The notes beneath the pieces were generated by a model. The model was not told where the DNA came from, did no database searches, and saw nothing but the letters and a program-made list of their open reading frames with translations. Positions 33,655 to 42,509 of a stretch of 64,000 nucleotides of DNA are shown in pieces. The stretch is taken from assembly GCA_015066245.1 (NCBI GenBank), contig SVOS01000005.1, forward strand, positions 26,166 to 90,165. The letters are read 5' to 3'. The position numbers and the translations under genes are program-made. Numbering within the stretch: position 1 is the first letter of the stretch; the number at the start of each line of letters is the position of its first letter. The DNA is from Oscillospiraceae bacterium. Its GTDB lineage: Bacteria > Bacillota > Clostridia > Oscillospirales > Acutalibacteraceae.

Positions 33655-33859
33655 AAACTTCTCCTCAAAAAATCCTGTTTGCCGGTCTTATTCAAGACAA
33701 GCAAGCTTCCTGATAATTCTGCAACGCAGAATTTGACATTTATACAGTATAAATATACAATACTTTTATGTCAAAAGACAATAAAAGTAACCGAATTGTG
33801 ATTATTTTTTAATTATCAAGGCGTGTTTGTAACTGTTTTGCCTTAAATTTCAAAAAAAT

Positions 33860-33888
33860 TTGCACATTGAGGTTATATATGTTAAAAT
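33860..33888 (+). promoter_or_regulatory. Candidate promoter for the aminotransferase-trpS operon
   Basis: TTGCAC (33860-33865), 17-nt spacer, TAAAAT (33883-33888), about 50 nt before the ATG at 33938. Confidence 0.5.
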
Positions 33889-33937
33889 ATAAGTTAAAGT
33901 TTTGTTGCAAAAATAATCAATGACAAGAGGCGTTATT

Positions 33938-35122
33938 ATGAATTATACATTTTCAGACAGAGTGAATACTCTTAAGCCCAGCGCAATCCGTGAAATTTTT
34001 AAATATGCTGCTGACCCCGAGGTGGTGTCCCTTTCAGCAGGCAATCCTGCACCTGATGCTTTCCCAAAAGAAGCAGTAGCTGAGATTTCCGCGAAGCTCC
34101 TCAAAGAAAACCCCGTACTTGCTCTGCAGTATGGTCTTACAGAGGGTTATGTTCCCTTGAGAGAAACACTCAAGAAGTATATGACAGAGAAATACGGTGT
34201 AAATATGGAGGGTAACGACCTTATTATTACATCAGGTGCTCAGCAGGTTATGGACCTTGTTACAAAATCTCTTGTTAACGAAGGCGATGTTGTAATTACC
34301 GAGGCTCCTTCCTTTATCGGCTCTCTCAACACCTTCAGAAGCTACAATGCAAAGCTTGTAGGTGTGCCTATGGACGATGACGGAATGAATATGGAGGAGC
34401 TTGAGAAAGCCCTCAAAGAAAACGAGAATATCAGATTTATCTATACAATCCCCAACTTCCAGAATCCCTCAGGCATTACAATGAGCCTTGAGAAAAGAAA
34501 GAAGATGTACGAGCTTGCAAAGCAGTACGGTGTGCTTATTTTAGAGGACAACCCCTACGGAGAGCTGAGATACAAGGGTGAGGATTTGCCAAATATCAAA
34601 TCCTTTGATACCGACGGAATTGTTATTTATGCGGGCTCATTCTCAAAGGTTATTTCTCCCGGTATGCGTGTAGGCTGGTGTGTGGCACCTGCTGAGATTA
34701 TCCAGAAGATGGTAGTATGCAAGCAGGGCGAGGACGTACACACAAATATGTGGTCTCAGGTGGTTTGTAACGAGTTTATGACAAAGTACGATTTCGACGC
34801 TCACCTTGAGATGCTGAGAAAGCTCTACAGCGAAAAGCTTGAGTACACAATGACTCTCTTAAAAGAAAACCTTAGTGATAAAATCACATACGGTGAGGTT
34901 GAGGGCGGCCTTTTCATCTGGTGCACACTTCCCGAGGACGTGGATATGAACGCATTTTGTCTGGAGCTTGTAAAGAATAAGGTTTGTGTTGTACCCGGCA
35001 ATGCATTCTTAACAGACGAAAAAGAGATTTCTCATAACTTCCGCATTAATTTCTCTACACCTTCTAACCAGCAGCTTAAGAAGGGTATCGAGATTTTAGG
35101 CAGAGTTTCAAAAACACTTTAA
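33938..35122 (+). CDS. PLP-dependent class I aminotransferase, LysN/MocR-like
   Basis: A 394-residue fold type I aminotransferase similar to 2-aminoadipate and other multi-substrate transaminases of the LysN/AadAT group. Visible marks are VSLSAGNPAPDAFP at the N-terminus, LQYGLTEGYVPLRE, the PLP-contacting ITSGAQQVMDLV, YTIPNFQNPSG, LEDNPYGELRY, and the Schiff-base lysine in GSFSKVISPGMRVGW (about 235). The start is the ATG at 33938 after AAGAGGCG; the ATG at 33920 overlaps that site. It precedes trpS by 18 nt. The natural substrate is not clear; an aromatic or branched-chain amino acid is possible. Confidence 0.9.
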   Translation: MNYTFSDRVNTLKPSAIREIFKYAADPEVVSLSAGNPAPDAFPKEAVAEISAKLLKENPVLALQYGLTEGYVPLRETLKKYMTEKYGVNMEGNDLIITSGAQQVMDLVTKSLVNEGDVVITEAPSFIGSLNTFRSYNAKLVGVPMDDDGMNMEELEKALKENENIRFIYTIPNFQNPSGITMSLEKRKKMYELAKQYGVLILEDNPYGELRYKGEDLPNIKSFDTDGIVIYAGSFSKVISPGMRVGWCVAPAEIIQKMVVCKQGEDVHTNMWSQVVCNEFMTKYDFDAHLEMLRKLYSEKLEYTMTLLKENLSDKITYGEVEGGLFIWCTLPEDVDMNAFCLELVKNKVCVVPGNAFLTDEKEISHNFRINFSTPSNQQLKKGIEILGRVSKTL

Positions 35123-35140
35123 TATAAAGAGGATATAAAA

Positions 35141-36154
35141 ATGGAAAACACAACAGAGAAAAAGAAAATAGTATACAGTGCCATTCAGCCCTCAGGTACA
35201 ATTACTCTGGGCAATTACCTCGGTGCACTTAAAAACTGGGTGGTTATGCAGGAGGAGGGTACTCATAACTGCATCTACACATTAGCAGACTTACATACAA
35301 TTACTGTTCGTCAGGAGCCCGCAAAAATGCGTAAGAATGTTCTTGATGCTTATGCATCCATTCTTGCTTGCGGTGTTGACGTAGAAAAGAGCATCTTTTT
35401 TATCCAGAGCCACGTGCACCAGCACGCAGAATTAGCATGGATTTTAAACTGCTACACTCAGTTTGGTGAGCTTTCCAGAATGACACAGTTCAAGGACAAG
35501 TCCGCAAAGCATGCCGATAACATCAACGCAGGTCTTTTTACATACCCCTGCCTTATGGCTGCGGATATTCTCCTTTATCAGGCAGATTTGGTTCCTGTTG
35601 GAGCTGACCAGAAGCAGCATATTGAGCTTGCCCGTGATGTAGCCGGCAGATTCAATAGCCTTTATTCTCCCACATTTACTGTTCCCGAGGGCTTTATCCC
35701 CAAGAACGGTGCAAGAGTTATGAGCCTTCAGGACCCCACAAAGAAGATGAGCAAGTCCGATGAAAACGTTAACGCTTGTGTGTCTTTGCTGGATTCTCCC
35801 GACGTAATTCTCAAGAAGTTCAAGCGTGCTGTTACCGATAGCGAAGCTCGAGTAGCTTATGGCGAAGGCAAGGACGGCATCAACAACCTTATGGGTATTT
35901 ACTCCGTTGTTACAGGCAAGTCTATGCAGGAGATTGAGGACGAGTTTGCAGGCAAGGGTTACGGCGACTTTAAGGTAGCAGTTGGCGAAGCGGTTATTGA
36001 GGAGCTCAGACCTATCCGCGAAAAATATGAAAAACTCATTGCCGACAAGGCATACCTTGAGGAAAGCTACCGCAAGGGTGCAGAAATTGCCGAGCGTATG
36101 GCTCAGCGTACACTTGACAAGGTAATGAAGAAGATTGGTTTTATTCATAAATAA
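35141..36154 (+). CDS. trpS: Tryptophanyl-tRNA synthetase
   Basis: Charges tRNA-Trp. It has 337 residues, as is usual for bacterial TrpRS. The class I signature is PSGTITLGNYLGALKNW at about 14-30 and the second is KKMSKSDEN near 202-210. The tryptophan-pocket region contains DILLYQADLVPVGADQKQH. The C-terminal helical domain ends in KKIGFI. It sits in an operon between an aminotransferase and a TPR-like protein, with no T-box leader. Confidence 0.97.
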   Translation: MENTTEKKKIVYSAIQPSGTITLGNYLGALKNWVVMQEEGTHNCIYTLADLHTITVRQEPAKMRKNVLDAYASILACGVDVEKSIFFIQSHVHQHAELAWILNCYTQFGELSRMTQFKDKSAKHADNINAGLFTYPCLMAADILLYQADLVPVGADQKQHIELARDVAGRFNSLYSPTFTVPEGFIPKNGARVMSLQDPTKKMSKSDENVNACVSLLDSPDVILKKFKRAVTDSEARVAYGEGKDGINNLMGIYSVVTGKSMQEIEDEFAGKGYGDFKVAVGEAVIEELRPIREKYEKLIADKAYLEESYRKGAEIAERMAQRTLDKVMKKIGFIHK

Positions 36155-36159
36155 AGCTT

Positions 36160-37179
36160 ATGAACGCAGAAGAGTATAAAACTATTCGCCAAGCACACAA
36201 AAATGTGTTTGGCGATACCTTTGACAAAGCCTTTGGTTCAAATGCACAGGCACAGGAGCTTTTAACAGTTGCTCTCCTTTACCTTTCAAGGCAAGACCAC
36301 GAAAAATCAAAACCTCTCCTTGATATGCTGGAGAGTATGGCTGAAAGTGCTTTTGACGAGGCGTCGGTGTGGTATTTCAAAGGTCTCAGCTATGAGCTTC
36401 TCGGAGACGAGGAGCAAATGGCAGAATATTATGAAAAGGTGCTTGACTCAGGTGTTGACCTTAGTGTGAGCCTTGTATACACCCCTTATTACCGCAGTGC
36501 AAAGCTCAATCAGAAAGCCTCCAAGCCTAAAAAAGCCGTGTATTACTTCAGCAAAGCTATGGAGTTTTTCGAGGGAAGAAATGTAACACCTGCAACTGCC
36601 AAAGCAGTAAGTCAGATGCTTTACGATGCAGCAACGGTGTACCTTTATATGCATGATTACGAAAACTGTGAGAAGTTTCTTAAGCTTTCACAGGATTTCA
36701 GCAAAGCTCAGAATCAGCAGCGAGATTATGTCGAGGCGATTTTAGCCGCAATCAACGGAAATGCACAGAAGTGCAAGGAGATTGTGGAAAAACTGAGCAA
36801 CGATACGCTCAGGATAAGCTGCCTGAAGCTGACAGAGGCGATACTGAGCGGGAGTGATTTGCACTACTGTGAAGTCCCTCAAGACAGAGATAATTTTGAG
36901 GAATTTTTGGCAGGTTTTGCAGAAAGAGAAGAATTTCTGAGAAATCAGATTGTATTGAACAATGCAGAAACTGTCGAAAAAACTTTGTCAGGAGTTTTGT
37001 CTGCGGTTTTTGATTATGTCAACAGAGCTGTGGAATGTGAAATTCAAATGAACAACGATATAGTTATAGTCAAATGCAAAAACTATTATATACGGACTCT
37101 AAAAAAAGAGCAGGAGGCTTTGTTCTCGCAAATCTCCGAAAAATTCCCCAACTGGAAATTTATATCTGTAGACGAATAG
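36160..37179 (+). CDS. TPR-like hypothetical protein
   Basis: A 339-residue cytoplasmic protein without a signal peptide or membrane helix. The N-terminal two thirds look like helical TPR-type repeats (for example ASVWYFKGLSYELLGDEEQ and KKAVYYFSKAMEFFEG). The C-terminal about 80 residues (from EKTLSGVLSAVFDYV) look like a mixed alpha/beta domain. I do not recognise the family. The gene begins 5 nt after trpS with no clear ribosome site, suggesting translational coupling, and ends at a bidirectional terminator. Its role is unknown. Confidence 0.75.
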   Translation: MNAEEYKTIRQAHKNVFGDTFDKAFGSNAQAQELLTVALLYLSRQDHEKSKPLLDMLESMAESAFDEASVWYFKGLSYELLGDEEQMAEYYEKVLDSGVDLSVSLVYTPYYRSAKLNQKASKPKKAVYYFSKAMEFFEGRNVTPATAKAVSQMLYDAATVYLYMHDYENCEKFLKLSQDFSKAQNQQRDYVEAILAAINGNAQKCKEIVEKLSNDTLRISCLKLTEAILSGSDLHYCEVPQDRDNFEEFLAGFAEREEFLRNQIVLNNAETVEKTLSGVLSAVFDYVNRAVECEIQMNNDIVIVKCKNYYIRTLKKEQEALFSQISEKFPNWKFISVDE

Positions 37180-37189
37180 CCTATAAACT

Positions 37190-37220
37190 AAACCCCACCG
37201 ATTTAATTTCGGTGGGGTTT
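37190..37220. terminator. Bidirectional intrinsic terminator
   Basis: AAACCCCACCGA (37190-37201) pairs with TCGGTGGGGTTT (37209-37220), followed by T residues on the plus strand. It lies between convergent genes. Confidence 0.92.
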
Positions 37221-37222
37221 TT

Positions 37223-37846
37223 CTATATCTCAGTAAAATTTTCTATTTCTAAAATCGCTGTTTCGCTTTTTGCGCCAACTGCCACGAAAGCCATATTGGC
37301 GTTTTCAGCGGCTTTGAGTCCTGCAGGAGAGTCTTCGAAAACAAGGCATTTTTCGGGATTTACACCCAAAAGTTCTGCTGCTTTAAGAAAAATTGCAGGG
37401 TCGGGCTTTTTGGGAAGTCCCAAATTTCCATCTGCAACTACATCGAAATAGTTTGTGAGCTCTACCTTATTTAAAAGCTCGGTGGTGGTAGATGCGGAGG
37501 ACGCAACGGCGATTTTCACACCCATGCTTTTAAGCCTTGCAAGGAAATCCTCAACACCGTTTATGAGCAGGCTCTTATCAATGCTTTTGCACAGATTCTT
37601 GAAATATTCATCCTTGATTCTGCAGATTTCAAGGCATTCTTCGTCGCTTATTTTTCTGCCGATTTTCTTTGCAAAGGTGTCTACAATGTGCTTTCTTCCT
37701 GTGCTTTTAAGGGGCAGATATTCTTCCTCGGTAAGAAAACCACCCAGTATCCCAAAGCCTTTGTTCCAAGCCTTGAAATGCAGGCTTTCGGTGTCAGCAA
37801 CAACTCCGTCAAAGTCAAAAATATATGCATCAAAATCAAAAAGCAT
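37223..37846 (-). CDS. HAD-superfamily hydrolase, beta-phosphoglucomutase-like
   Basis: A 207-residue HAD enzyme of the beta-phosphoglucomutase/phosphatase subfamily. Motif I is FDFDGVVAD (about 9-17, nucleophile Asp), followed by TESLHFKAW typical of beta-PGM. Motif II is in VASSAS, motif III is the lysine of GLPKKPDP, and motif IV is VFEDSPAGLKAA. The helical cap lies at about 20-80. It may interconvert or dephosphorylate sugar phosphates, but specificity cannot be told from sequence alone. AGGGAGAT precedes the ATG. Confidence 0.92.
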   Translation of the reverse strand: MLFDFDAYIFDFDGVVADTESLHFKAWNKGFGILGGFLTEEEYLPLKSTGRKHIVDTFAKKIGRKISDEECLEICRIKDEYFKNLCKSIDKSLLINGVEDFLARLKSMGVKIAVASSASTTTELLNKVELTNYFDVVADGNLGLPKKPDPAIFLKAAELLGVNPEKCLVFEDSPAGLKAAENANMAFVAVGAKSETAILEIENFTEI

Positions 37847-37908
37847 AGTAATCTCCCTTAATAAGTATTCGAAAAGCGAATGTAGCGAATAATCAATGTC
37901 TATTGCAG

Positions 37909-37928
37909 GGGAGGTTCACGAACCTCCC
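37909..37928. repeat. Palindromic intergenic repeat, 9-bp arms
   Basis: GGGAGGTTC (37909-37917), two-base centre AC, GAACCTCCC (37920-37928). It is similar in plan to the next palindrome 48 nt downstream, with a TTC...GAA centre and G-rich outer arms. No gene is seen between the HAD start and the secA stop (37847-38137). Confidence 0.55.
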
Positions 37929-37956
37929 GAAACGCGATATATAAATCAAATATTTG

Positions 37957-37980
37957 AGGGGCGATTCGTGAATCGCCCCT
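37957..37980. repeat. Palindromic intergenic repeat, 11-bp arms
   Basis: AGGGGCGATTC (37957-37967), centre GT, GAATCGCCCCT (37970-37980), followed by ACGATAA. The flank resembles that of the palindrome at 20298-20311. Confidence 0.6.
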
Positions 37981-38064
37981 ACGATAAACATTACTTATAT
38001 CTAACCTCTCTATCTTCTTTGAGAAAGAGGGGGTTTGAACATAACTTATTGGAATGTGAATTTT

Positions 38065-38137
38065 ATCCGCCGTTGGGCATAGGTTTCAATTCCAATTTAC
38101 CTATCCGTAGGCGAAATGCTCTCCCGTGGCTGACGAG
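38065..38137 (-). repeat. 73-nt structured intergenic element, copy 2
   Basis: Read on the minus strand it starts with CTCGTCAGCCACGGGAG directly after the secA TAA (38138-38140), continues with CGCCTACGGATAGGT, a variable loop and ACCTAT, and ends in CAACGGCGGAT. It has the same length and orientation relative to the upstream gene as the copy at 20121-20193. The main stem is kept (ATAGGT with ACCTAT; a T-G pair in copy 1 is T-A here) while the loop differs completely. Confidence 0.7.
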
Positions 38138-41002
38138 TTATTCGTCTTTACCGCAGCACTTTTTGTACTTCTTACCGCTTCCGCAGGGACAGGGGTCATT
38201 TCTGCCGACTTTTTTGCCCTTGACAACTGTACGGTTGGTCGAAAGTGTGCCGTCGCCGGAAAACTCTGTGGGCTTTGCAACCTGCTCACGCTTGATAGCA
38301 ACGGTTACGGGATTGATTTTTGGAGCGTCCTCCTTGTTGAGCACTACCTGATGAGCAGCGGCTGCTGCTTTTTCGGCGTCACGACGAAGACGAGCCATTT
38401 CCTCCTGCTTTTTCTGGATTTCGCGTACCTTCTTGGGAGCAACAATCATAAGCTTGACTGTGTCCTGACGGATAGACTCAATCATCTGGTCAAACATATC
38501 AAAGCCCTCAAGTCTGAACTCAACAACGGGGTCTTTCTGAGCATAGGCACGCATGCGAATGCCCTGCTTGAGCTCTTCCATATTGTCGATGTGGTCCATC
38601 CAGTAAGTATCAACGGATTTGAGGAGGTATACTCTCTCCATTTCTCTCATGGTTTCCTCGGCTACAAGCTCCTCGTTTTCTTTGTAAAGCTCAAGAGCGC
38701 GGTTAAGGAGAAGCTCCTTGACATCGTCTTTTCTCATCGACTTGATATCACCGCCGAAAAACTCAGGTGTGCCGTCTTCGGTAATGAGCCAGCCGTTGTA
38801 ATATTCTTTAAGACCAACAATGTTCCAGTCCTTAGGCTCGCCTACCAAGTAAGTCTCAACCATATCGGAAACAGTCTGCTCCACCATCTTCATAATGGTA
38901 TCGTGGATATCCTCGCCCTCTAAAACCTGATTACGCTGGCCGTAGATAATCTCTCTCTGACGGTTCATAACATCGTCAAACTGAAGAACATTTTTACGGA
39001 TGCCGAAGTTACGCTGCTCTACCTTTTCCTGAGAGCCTTCGATGATATTGGAGAGCATCTTGTTCTCGATGGGCATATTCTCATCCACATTAAGACGCAT
39101 CATTATCATCTTCATTCTCTCTCCGCCGAAAATACGCATAAGGTCATCTTCGGTAGAAAGGAAGAAACGGCTGTTACCGGGGTCGCCCTGACGGCCTGCA
39201 CGACCTCTGAGCTGGTTGTCGATTCGACGGGATTCGTGACGCTCTGTACCGATAATGTAAAGACCGCCTGCGGCTCTTACTTTCTCGGCCTCGTCTTTGA
39301 TTTCTTCCTTGTACTGAGCATTAAGCTCGGAGAATGTTTTTCTTGCCTCTAAAATTTCTTCGTTGTCTGTATCGGCAAAACCTGTAGCCTCGGCTAAAAG
39401 CTCGTCGCTGTAGCCCATTTTACGCATTTTGTTCTTTGCCATAAACTCAGCATTACCGCCAAGCATAATATCGGTGCCTCGACCTGCCATATTTGTAGCG
39501 ATTGTAACAGCACCAAATTTACCTGCCTGAGCAACGATTTCAGCCTCTTTTTCGTGGTGCTTTGCATTAAGAACATTATGCTCAACACCGCGTTTTTTGA
39601 GAAGCTTTGAGAGAAACTCGGACTTTTCGATAGAAATGGTACCAACAAGAACGGGCTGACCTTTTTCGTGGCATTTGATGATGGTTTCGATAACTGCGTT
39701 AAACTTGCCCTGCTCGTTGAGGAAGATAGCGTCATTTTCGTCAACTCTTGCAAGAGGTTTGTTGGTGGGGATTTCTACAACGTCAAGCTTGTAAATTTCC
39801 TGGAACTCCTGCTCCTCGGTCATTGCGGTACCTGTCATACCCGAGAGCTTTTCGTAAAGACGGAAGTAATTCTGGAAGGTGATTGTAGCAAGAGTTTTGC
39901 TTTCGTTCTGAATCTTTACGCCTTCTTTTGCTTCAATCGCCTGATGCAAGCCCTCGTTATATCTTCTGCCGTACATAAGACGACCTGTAAACTCGTCAAC
40001 AATAACGATTTCGCCGTCTTTGTTAACATAGTCGATATCAAGGTGCATAATACCATGGGCGCGGATTGCCTGATTGATATGATGCTGTAATGTTAAGTTT
40101 TCGGGGTCGGTAAGATTTTCAAGACCGAAGTAGCTTTCTGCCTTTTTAACACCAACCTGAGTTAATGTACAGGTCTTTGCTTTTTCGTCTACAATGTAGT
40201 CGATATCATTTTCGGAGAAAAAGTCCTCCATATTCTCCTTGTTGTCAACCTCAGTGAAGACATGCTTCTTAAGGCGTTTTGCAAAAGAGTCAGCTTTCTG
40301 ATAGAGGTCGGTGGATTTGTCGCCTTTACCTGAAATAATAAGAGGAGTACGAGCTTCGTCTATGAGGATGGAGTCAACCTCGTCCACAATTGCAAAAATG
40401 TGCTTGCGCTGAACGCGGTGTTCTTTGTAAACTACCATGTTGTCTCTAAGGTAGTCAAAGCCAAGCTCATTGTTTGTGCCGTAGGTGATGTCTGCCTCGT
40501 ACTGCTTTTTACGCATATCAGTAGGCATATCGTGAATGATAAGTCCAACTGTAAGGCCTAAGAAGCGATATAGCTTGCCCATCCACTCGGAGTCACGCTT
40601 TGCAAGGTAGTCGTTGACTGTAACAATGTGTACACCCTTGCCAGTAAGACCGTTTAGGTATGCAGGCAAAGTAGCAACCAAGGTTTTACCTTCACCTGTT
40701 TTCATTTCGGCAATTCTGCCCTGATGCAGAATGATACCGCCTAAAATCTGAACCGGGAAGTGTTTCATGCCAAGTACTCGCCAGGATGCCTCTCGGCAAA
40801 CTGCAAAAGCCTCGGGAAGAAGCTGGTCTAAAGTTTCGCCATTATTAAGTCTCTCTCTGAAAAGTACAGTCTGATTCTTAAGCTCTGCGTCACTCATTTT
40901 GCTGTATGTATCCTCGTAGGATAATACTTTGTCGCAAAGAGGTCTGATACGTTTGATTTCCTTTTTGCTGTAATCGCCGAAAAGGGTTTTTAAAAGTCCC
41001 AT
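38138..41002 (-). CDS. secA: Preprotein translocase ATPase SecA
   Basis: The motor that drives unfolded preproteins through SecYEG at the cytoplasmic membrane. It is 954 residues, a normal length. The Walker A motif is [11 protein letters not shown] near 100-110, [13 protein letters not shown] lies near 208-220, [10 protein letters not shown] and the [18 protein letters not shown] block mark the second RecA-like domain, and [13 protein letters not shown] precedes the helical scaffold. The C-terminal zinc motif is [14 protein letters not shown], the SecB- and lipid-binding tail. AGAAAGGAAT precedes the ATG. It is monocistronic, and the 73-nt element follows its stop codon directly. Confidence 0.98.
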   Translation of the reverse strand: MGLLKTLFGDYSKKEIKRIRPLCDKVLSYEDTYSKMSDAELKNQTVLFRERLNNGETLDQLLPEAFAVCREASWRVLGMKHFPVQILGGIILHQGRIAEMKTGEGKTLVATLPAYLNGLTGKGVHIVTVNDYLAKRDSEWMGKLYRFLGLTVGLIIHDMPTDMRKKQYEADITYGTNNELGFDYLRDNMVVYKEHRVQRKHIFAIVDEVDSILIDEARTPLIISGKGDKSTDLYQKADSFAKRLKKHVFTEVDNKENMEDFFSENDIDYIVDEKAKTCTLTQVGVKKAESYFGLENLTDPENLTLQHHINQAIRAHGIMHLDIDYVNKDGEIVIVDEFTGRLMYGRRYNEGLHQAIEAKEGVKIQNESKTLATITFQNYFRLYEKLSGMTGTAMTEEQEFQEIYKLDVVEIPTNKPLARVDENDAIFLNEQGKFNAVIETIIKCHEKGQPVLVGTISIEKSEFLSKLLKKRGVEHNVLNAKHHEKEAEIVAQAGKFGAVTIATNMAGRGTDIMLGGNAEFMAKNKMRKMGYSDELLAEATGFADTDNEEILEARKTFSELNAQYKEEIKDEAEKVRAAGGLYIIGTERHESRRIDNQLRGRAGRQGDPGNSRFFLSTEDDLMRIFGGERMKMIMMRLNVDENMPIENKMLSNIIEGSQEKVEQRNFGIRKNVLQFDDVMNRQREIIYGQRNQVLEGEDIHDTIMKMVEQTVSDMVETYLVGEPKDWNIVGLKEYYNGWLITEDGTPEFFGGDIKSMRKDDVKELLLNRALELYKENEELVAEETMREMERVYLLKSVDTYWMDHIDNMEELKQGIRMRAYAQKDPVVEFRLEGFDMFDQMIESIRQDTVKLMIVAPKKVREIQKKQEEMARLRRDAEKAAAAAHQVVLNKEDAPKINPVTVAIKREQVAKPTEFSGDGTLSTNRTVVKGKKVGRNDPCPCGSGKKYKKCCGKDE

Positions 41003-41117
41003 AAATCATATTCCTTTCTATATTAACCGAATTTGGTGAACAACATATTAAGCCATTTTAATATATTTAATTAAGTATATCATACTTAAGTCAAAAAATA
41101 AAGGGAAATATAAAAAA

Positions 41118-41152
41118 TCAAGGGATAACGCATAAGTCACGGTATCCCTTGA
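41118..41152 (-). terminator. Intrinsic terminator of the FtsW-PBP operon
   Basis: TCAAGGGATA (41118-41127) pairs with TATCCCTTGA (41143-41152); a T run follows on the minus strand. Confidence 0.88.
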
Positions 41153-41163
41153 GTATTGCTTTG

Positions 41164-42498
41164 TTAGTTTCTCAGGCTTTCGGCACAGCCCATCATTGCA
41201 ATTCTTGCAATAGGTCCTGCACTGTAAAAGCCGTAGTCGCCTTCTTCAACAACTACCGCAAAGGCGAGAGGAGCATCCTCGTCGGTGGAGTATCCCACCA
41301 TCCAGCCGTTGGGAAGTTTGCCTTCGCCAACTTCGGCGGTACCTGTTTTTGCACAGACTGTAAGCCCCTCAAACATACTGTCGCCATAGTAGTCGGAGAT
41401 GGTGTACCGCATCAGATTGCCAAGGTTTTTGGCAACCTCGCTGCTCATAAGTCTGCCGCTTTTGCCTGAGTTTTCACCCTTTACATAGTGGGGGAGTCTT
41501 ACCTCGCCACCTTCGGCAATTGCACCGCAGAGAATTGCCATCTGTGCAGGATTTACTGTGTCGCTGTGTTGTCCGATACCTGCCCAGGCAGTAGAGATAT
41601 CGTCAGCATTTTTTACATCAAAGTTGCCTTTGGCGGTATTTACCTTGCCGATAGGGAAGTTTCTGTTAATGCCCATATTGTCGGCAGTTTTCTGAAGATT
41701 AATCTTGCCTGCAAGAAGTGCAGTGTCTCCAAAAGCTATGTTGCAGGAGTAGGCAAATGCATTTTTAAGCTCAATATTGCCGTGCTCATCAAGACAAGTA
41801 ACCTCATAATTTCCGATTTCTTTTTTGCTTTCGCACTCAAAGGTCATGGTTTCATAACCTTTTATGTGTTCAAATCCTGCCGCTGCAGTAATGATTTTGA
41901 ATATAGAGCCTGGGGTGTAGGTAGAGGAAATGCAATTGTTGAGGTAAGAGCCGTCCTCAATATTTTCGGGAATATTCATAGGGTCATAGGTAGGAGCACT
42001 TACCATACAAAGGATTTCGCCTGTTTTGTAGTTGTAAACAAAGCAGGCACCTTTTCTGCCCTCAAAAGCCTCGTAAACCTCGGTGCAGACCTCACTGTCC
42101 GGTGTGATTTCGATATTTTGGTTACCTTTAAGACTTTCGGGCAATCCGTAGCCGAAAATCGTGCTATGCCCTGCAAGTCTTTCACGATAGGCGGTTTCTA
42201 CAGCGGTTGCAATGTTGTAAGAACCGTCGCCGACAGTGTGGAGCATAGCTTTGCGGGTGTTTTCGTTTTCGTGATATACTCGGGTGTTGTTTTCGCTTTT
42301 TGCAAGCACAACGCCATTTCTGTCTACAATGGTGCCTGCATTTTCAAGTCCTTGTCCCGAAATCATATAGGGGTTGTAGCTCTGGCTTGCCCAAAGGGAT
42401 GAGTCCAAAAAGTATTTTACACACAAGAAGCCAAGCCCCAGCAAAAATACTGCAGCCAAAATAATGGAAATGATGCTTCTTGTCATGGTTTTTTTCAT
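41164..42498 (-). CDS. Penicillin-binding protein, monofunctional transpeptidase
   Basis: A 444-residue class B-like PBP that cross-links peptidoglycan outside the membrane. There is one N-terminal membrane helix (about 8-30), a short N-terminal domain with the AGTIVDRNGVVLA block (about 54-66), and a transpeptidase domain from about 150. The catalytic motifs are SIFK (Ser at about 198), SCN in AYSCNIAFG, and KTGT in CAKTGTAEVG. It lacks a large pedestal domain, so it is smaller than FtsI or PBP2 and resembles clostridial PbpA. The FtsW/RodA gene lies 11 nt upstream, giving the usual polymerase/transpeptidase pair. Confidence 0.95.
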   Translation of the reverse strand: MKKTMTRSIISIILAAVFLLGLGFLCVKYFLDSSLWASQSYNPYMISGQGLENAGTIVDRNGVVLAKSENNTRVYHENENTRKAMLHTVGDGSYNIATAVETAYRERLAGHSTIFGYGLPESLKGNQNIEITPDSEVCTEVYEAFEGRKGACFVYNYKTGEILCMVSAPTYDPMNIPENIEDGSYLNNCISSTYTPGSIFKIITAAAGFEHIKGYETMTFECESKKEIGNYEVTCLDEHGNIELKNAFAYSCNIAFGDTALLAGKINLQKTADNMGINRNFPIGKVNTAKGNFDVKNADDISTAWAGIGQHSDTVNPAQMAILCGAIAEGGEVRLPHYVKGENSGKSGRLMSSEVAKNLGNLMRYTISDYYGDSMFEGLTVCAKTGTAEVGEGKLPNGWMVGYSTDEDAPLAFAVVVEEGDYGFYSAGPIARIAMMGCAESLRN

Positions 42499-42509
42499 GG
42501 TTTTCTCCT

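Noticed and set aside
37896..38351. A plus-strand frame through the intergenic repeats
   Set aside because: It consists of palindromic repeats and antisense secA sequence, with no domain.
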